Source of the DNA: Arthrobacter sp. ATA002 | Lineage (GTDB): Bacteria > Actinomycetota > Actinomycetes > Actinomycetales > Micrococcaceae | Assembly: GCF_026898095.1 (NCBI RefSeq) | Contig: NZ_CP114015.1 | Location: 1,426,001-1,490,000, forward strand | DNA: 64,000 nucleotides | Reading direction: 5' to 3' | Shown here: piece by piece, positions 61,190-64,000 of the stretch | Position numbering within the stretch: the stretch's first letter is position 1 | Layout: the number at the start of each line of letters is the position of its first letter | Notes under the pieces: generated by a model | The model's database searches: none | What the model saw: only the letters and a program-made list of their open reading frames with translations | What the model was told of the DNA's origin: nothing | Position numbers and translations under genes: made by a program

Positions 61190-62098
61190 TCAGCAGCCGT
61201 AGCCAGCGGGGTTCACCAGACAATCGTCGGCGACGCTGCGGGATTCGGATTTCCAGACACTTACAGGTTGGGCGGGCGTATCGAATATACCGCGACCATC
61301 AATTGATATGTCGGGACCGCCATTCATTGAATAAACTGCCGTGAAGTAGACCGTGGCGTACATTTCGAAGTCACCGGTTGAAGTGTAGACATGGCTTGTC
61401 GCGGTTGGTTGTCCCACGCCGGACTCAGGCAAGGGTGAACCCGGATCGAAGGATAGGTCGCTGCTGGTCCCGTCGCCGTAGTGAAGGACATACTCTGTTG
61501 GCGTCGCAGTAATCTTGATATCTTGACCCAGAATCTCAGTGCTGATTACTTGTATCTGCGAATCAACGTAGACGTTGGTCTCGGCACCAATCATCGTGTA
61601 GGGCCCGGGCTGGGCTCGCACTTCGCCGGCGGTCACCGGATGTTCCTGGAATTCTGAAAGGAGGCGTGCGGTAACTTCTTCTAAAAGTTCTTCGGGATTC
61701 TCCGAGTATACGCAAGTAGGACCATTGTCCGGGAAGTTTTGCCACTCGGGAGGACTTACTCTCAACGCTCGTTTCCAGAGAACATATTGGCCGCTAGGCC
61801 CTTCGACACAAGGATTTGCGTCTAGACATAGAACATCTCCGACGTCACCCCTAAAACACACGGGCTCATACGAATAGATGTATCCGTCATTGCCCAAGGT
61901 TGGCAGGTCGCTCCAAACATCCGTTCCCGGTGCTCTACTCCAGCCCCCGATCCCGATCTCTTTCTCTTTCCATTCCCCCCAATCTTCCCCGGCACCGATA
62001 GCATGGGGGCCGGTAAGATTGAATATGCTACAAACAAACGTGGTGACTAGAATTGAGCCCAAAACTCTCCTGGTAGGCGGCCGCATTTTCGCTCTCAC
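61190..62098 (-). CDS. Secreted protein with PKD-like domain, function unknown
   Basis: 302 residues. The GTG start at 62098 overlaps the stop of the upstream lipoprotein gene by 4 bp, and the signal peptide is about residues 10-36 (SILVTTFVCSIFNLTGPHAI). Near residue 205, YVLHYGDGTSSDLSFDPG and SHVYTSTGDFEMYATVYFTA form the start and end of a PKD-type beta-sandwich. Several cysteines suggest disulfides. No catalytic motif is seen. It lies between the two DUF6318-like lipoproteins, so the three may act together at the cell surface. Confidence 0.7.
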   Translation of the reverse strand: MRAKMRPPTRRVLGSILVTTFVCSIFNLTGPHAIGAGEDWGEWKEKEIGIGGWSRAPGTDVWSDLPTLGNDGYIYSYEPVCFRGDVGDVLCLDANPCVEGPSGQYVLWKRALRVSPPEWQNFPDNGPTCVYSENPEELLEEVTARLLSEFQEHPVTAGEVRAQPGPYTMIGAETNVYVDSQIQVISTEILGQDIKITATPTEYVLHYGDGTSSDLSFDPGSPLPESGVGQPTATSHVYTSTGDFEMYATVYFTAVYSMNGGPDISIDGRGIFDTPAQPVSVWKSESRSVADDCLVNPAGYGC

Positions 62099-62781
62099 AT
62101 GTTTTCAACTAAGTTCACTACCCAGTGGCCTGAATCATATGTAGCCTCCATGATCTGTGCCGTTGATGCTTCATCAGCAGGGCCCTGCCCATAGACTTTG
62201 CCGTTCGGTCCGCGATTTGCACCTGCTTCTTGAATAACAGATAGGAGCAGTTGATAGCGCCCTTCAGGTGTTTTTACGAACTCGGTACCGCTTGAGAGAA
62301 CGGTAAGTTTTCCTCCCTGGATCCAATCGTCGTTGACGTAACCTTCTTCTAGATCTGCGTAGAACGATTGGCAGATTGAACACTCCGGTGCGCTTATTTC
62401 CCTCACCGGGGCTGCGTCTCCAGTTTCGTATCCGTAGTTGATCAAGCTGAACCAGTAGTCCCCGAAAGCCTCCAGACCTTCCTTCGACTCTTCCTTCGCA
62501 ATTTCAGGCATAACCGGCAGAGGCACATTCTCGGCCGGGCCCTCAGCGGTCGCCGGCTTGTAAGCGGCGGTCGGAGTCGGCGATGCAGATGCAGAGGGCG
62601 AAGCGCTTTCGGTCGGGCCGGAGCTTTCCGTGGCTGACGGACTGCTTGAGCCATTCTCGGCGGCCTCGGCGTTGGGGTCGCCGCCGGATCCGGAACATCC
62701 GCCCAACACCAAAACGGCAGCCAGTCCAAGCGCGCCGAACCGGCTGACAGGAACAACGGAACGGGCGGAAGTGCGGATCAT
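62095..62781 (-). CDS. DUF6318-like lipoprotein, copy 2
   Basis: About 228 residues from ATG 62781. The lipobox is VLVLGGCS. The N-terminal signal differs from copy 1 by only a residue or two, and the C-terminal domain has PLPVMPEIAKEESKEGLEAF, YWFSLINYGYETGDAAPVRE and ISAPECSICQSFYADLEEGY (CSIC cysteine pair). The upstream 30 bp (GAATTACCCCGGAAAAATGG) also resemble those of copy 1. The two domains have diverged more than their signal peptides and linkers, which hints at later recombination of the N-terminal part. Confidence 0.8.
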   Translation of the reverse strand: MIRTSARSVVPVSRFGALGLAAVLVLGGCSGSGGDPNAEAAENGSSSPSATESSGPTESASPSASASPTPTAAYKPATAEGPAENVPLPVMPEIAKEESKEGLEAFGDYWFSLINYGYETGDAAPVREISAPECSICQSFYADLEEGYVNDDWIQGGKLTVLSSGTEFVKTPEGRYQLLLSVIQEAGANRGPNGKVYGQGPADEASTAQIMEATYDSGHWVVNLVENM

Positions 62782-62969
62782 CGAATTACCCCGGAAAAAT
62801 GGTGCGGGACTGGATGTGAGGCCAATGCTACGAGTTGGTCCGCAACGTATCGGAGTTATCCACAGCACACCAGAGGAAATTCGAAAGCGGGCTTATTAGA
62901 CGGCAGCAGGTGCCACCTGACCGGCCGCAGTCAGCAGCTCGGCGGCCGGCCAGGAAGCTAGATACTCCA

Positions 62970-64000
62970 CTAAAGATTCGTACGGCTCGATTCCCACTCC
63001 GCCGGGCCCATGCTTCCGGCCGGATACGTTTCCAGGGCCACCTCGCCGTCGGCCCACGCCTTCAGTACCGGGTCCACGATCCGCCAGCACTCCTCCGCGA
63101 TGTCCGCACGCACGGAAACGAGGGGGTCACCCGAAAGGATTCCGTCGAGCACTTCGCCGTACGGAGTCATCGCCGATTTGTGCATGGGCGCACTGAGTCC
63201 GGTCCGCTCAAGCGTGAAGACGTTCTTCGGACCGTTGACGTTGAGCTCCAGTTCCAGGCGGGCTGGGGCGAACGATATCCGCAGCCGCGACGCTTCGCCC
63301 GCTGAACCGGTGAATCCGCCGGGCAGGTGATTGACCGGCTTGAAGGTGATGACGGCTTCCTGCCGGGTTTTGCCCAGGGCCTTGCCCGAGCGCAGGATGA
63401 ACGGCACCCCAGCCCAGCGGTCGTTCTCAATCCGGATTTCCACCTCAGCGAGCGTTTCGGTTTCCCGGTCCGGATCCACGCCGGGGGAGTCTACATAGGC
63501 CTCAACCTCTTCGCCGTCAATCTCTCCCGCAGTCCAGCGGGCACGGCGGGTACTGCGTTCATAGTCCTCCGGCACCCGGGAGGCCCGTAGCGTGGCGGCG
63601 ATCTGGTCGCGCACATCCCGCTCGCCAAGGGTCGCCGGGGGACCCATCGCGATGACCGCCATGGTGTGCAGCAGGTGGCTTTGGATCATGTCGCGCAGGG
63701 CGCCGGCGCCGTCGTAGTATTTCGCCCGGTCCTCCAGCCCAAGCTCCTCGTCAAAGAGAATCTCGACGCGTTCGACATGCAGGTTGTTCCACACCGGCTC
63801 CAGAATGCGGTTGGTGAACCGCAGCCCCAGGACGTTCATGACCGTGGCCATGCCCAGGAAGTGGTCAACCCGGTAAATGTGGCTCTCCGGCAGCAGATCC
63901 GCCAGCATCCGGTTCAGTTCTCGCGCCGACGCCTCGTCGCTGGCGAACGGCTTTTCGAGCACCAGACGGGTGTTTTCGGGCAGGTCTCCCGGCTTCAGCG
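62970..64000 (-). CDS. Glucose-6-phosphate dehydrogenase-like protein (N-terminus beyond the window)
   Basis: The frame is open from the edge at 64000 to a TAG at 62970. VLEKPFASDEASARELNRML and NRILEPVWNNLHVERVEILF are G6PDH family sequence, as is GVPFILRSGKALGKTRQEAV. The active-site motif reads YRVDHFLGMATVMN, whereas housekeeping Zwf has DHYLGKE with a lysine that binds substrate. That lysine is Met here, which suggests the divergent actinobacterial paralogue rather than the main zwf. Its activity may therefore be low or different. The gene continues outside the window, so the coenzyme-binding N-terminus cannot be judged. Confidence 0.85.
   Translation of the reverse strand, partial: LKPGDLPENTRLVLEKPFASDEASARELNRMLADLLPESHIYRVDHFLGMATVMNVLGLRFTNRILEPVWNNLHVERVEILFDEELGLEDRAKYYDGAGALRDMIQSHLLHTMAVIAMGPPATLGERDVRDQIAATLRASRVPEDYERSTRRARWTAGEIDGEEVEAYVDSPGVDPDRETETLAEVEIRIENDRWAGVPFILRSGKALGKTRQEAVITFKPVNHLPGGFTGSAGEASRLRISFAPARLELELNVNGPKNVFTLERTGLSAPMHKSAMTPYGEVLDGILSGDPLVSVRADIAEECWRIVDPVLKAWADGEVALETYPAGSMGPAEWESSRTNL

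Overview
The window is about 64 kb of GC-rich chromosomal DNA from a Gram-positive actinobacterium, most likely Micrococcaceae and close to Arthrobacter. I infer this from the codon usage, the block plsC-gpsA-ddl-DUF3515, the fused OleBC olefin enzyme, the DUF177-rpmF-rnc-mutM block with smc and ftsY further on, and paired DUF6318-type lipoproteins. No rRNA or tRNA gene, prophage or CRISPR array was seen.

Layout. (1) 1-3.6 kb: housekeeping genes (probable murA end, plsC, gpsA, ddl, a DUF3515 lipoprotein). (2) 3.7-27.8 kb: a cell-surface glycopolymer island. It holds an LCP ligase, a membrane-anchored repeat protein, several large multi-domain glycosyltransferases, a Wzm/Wzt-type ABC exporter, WecC and WecB (UDP-ManNAc and UDP-ManNAcA supply), a GT25 enzyme, two alpha/beta-hydrolase-like proteins, a heparinase II/III-like enzyme and two adjacent IS3-family elements at 20.4-22.8 kb. 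Parts of the island are visibly richer in A+T than the flanks. (3) 28-31.2 kb: a DAK-phosphatase-domain protein and recG. (4) 31.3-34.1 kb: a three-gene aromatic (hydroquinone-type) catabolic operon on the minus strand. (5) 34.2-42.7 kb: rsmD, coaD, DUF177, rpmF, rnc, mutM and assorted metabolic genes. (6) 42.7-53.0 kb: a serine hydrolase, the ole long-chain olefin cluster (oleA-oleBC-oleD) and smc, with three intergenic tandem-repeat arrays. (7) 53-64 kb: an amidotransferase, an MFS transporter, ftsY, a GH79-like enzyme, amt-glnK, a duplicated lipoprotein pair around a PKD-like secreted protein, and a divergent glucose-6-phosphate dehydrogenase that runs off the end.

How the genes may work together. 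WecB and WecC would make UDP-ManNAcA. The glycosyltransferases would build a lipid-linked chain, Wzm/Wzt would export it, and the LCP protein would attach it to peptidoglycan. The hydrolase-like proteins and the heparinase-like enzyme would modify or trim it. This pathway is inference from gene content.

A caution for every reader: about twenty genes, including smc, ftsY, mutM, plsC and the recG region, are broken by single-base frame changes. Every one is a missing base, usually in a short homopolymer, and each is repaired by adding one base. I read these as consensus sequencing errors rather than true mutations, so I annotate the genes as whole and give the position of each break.
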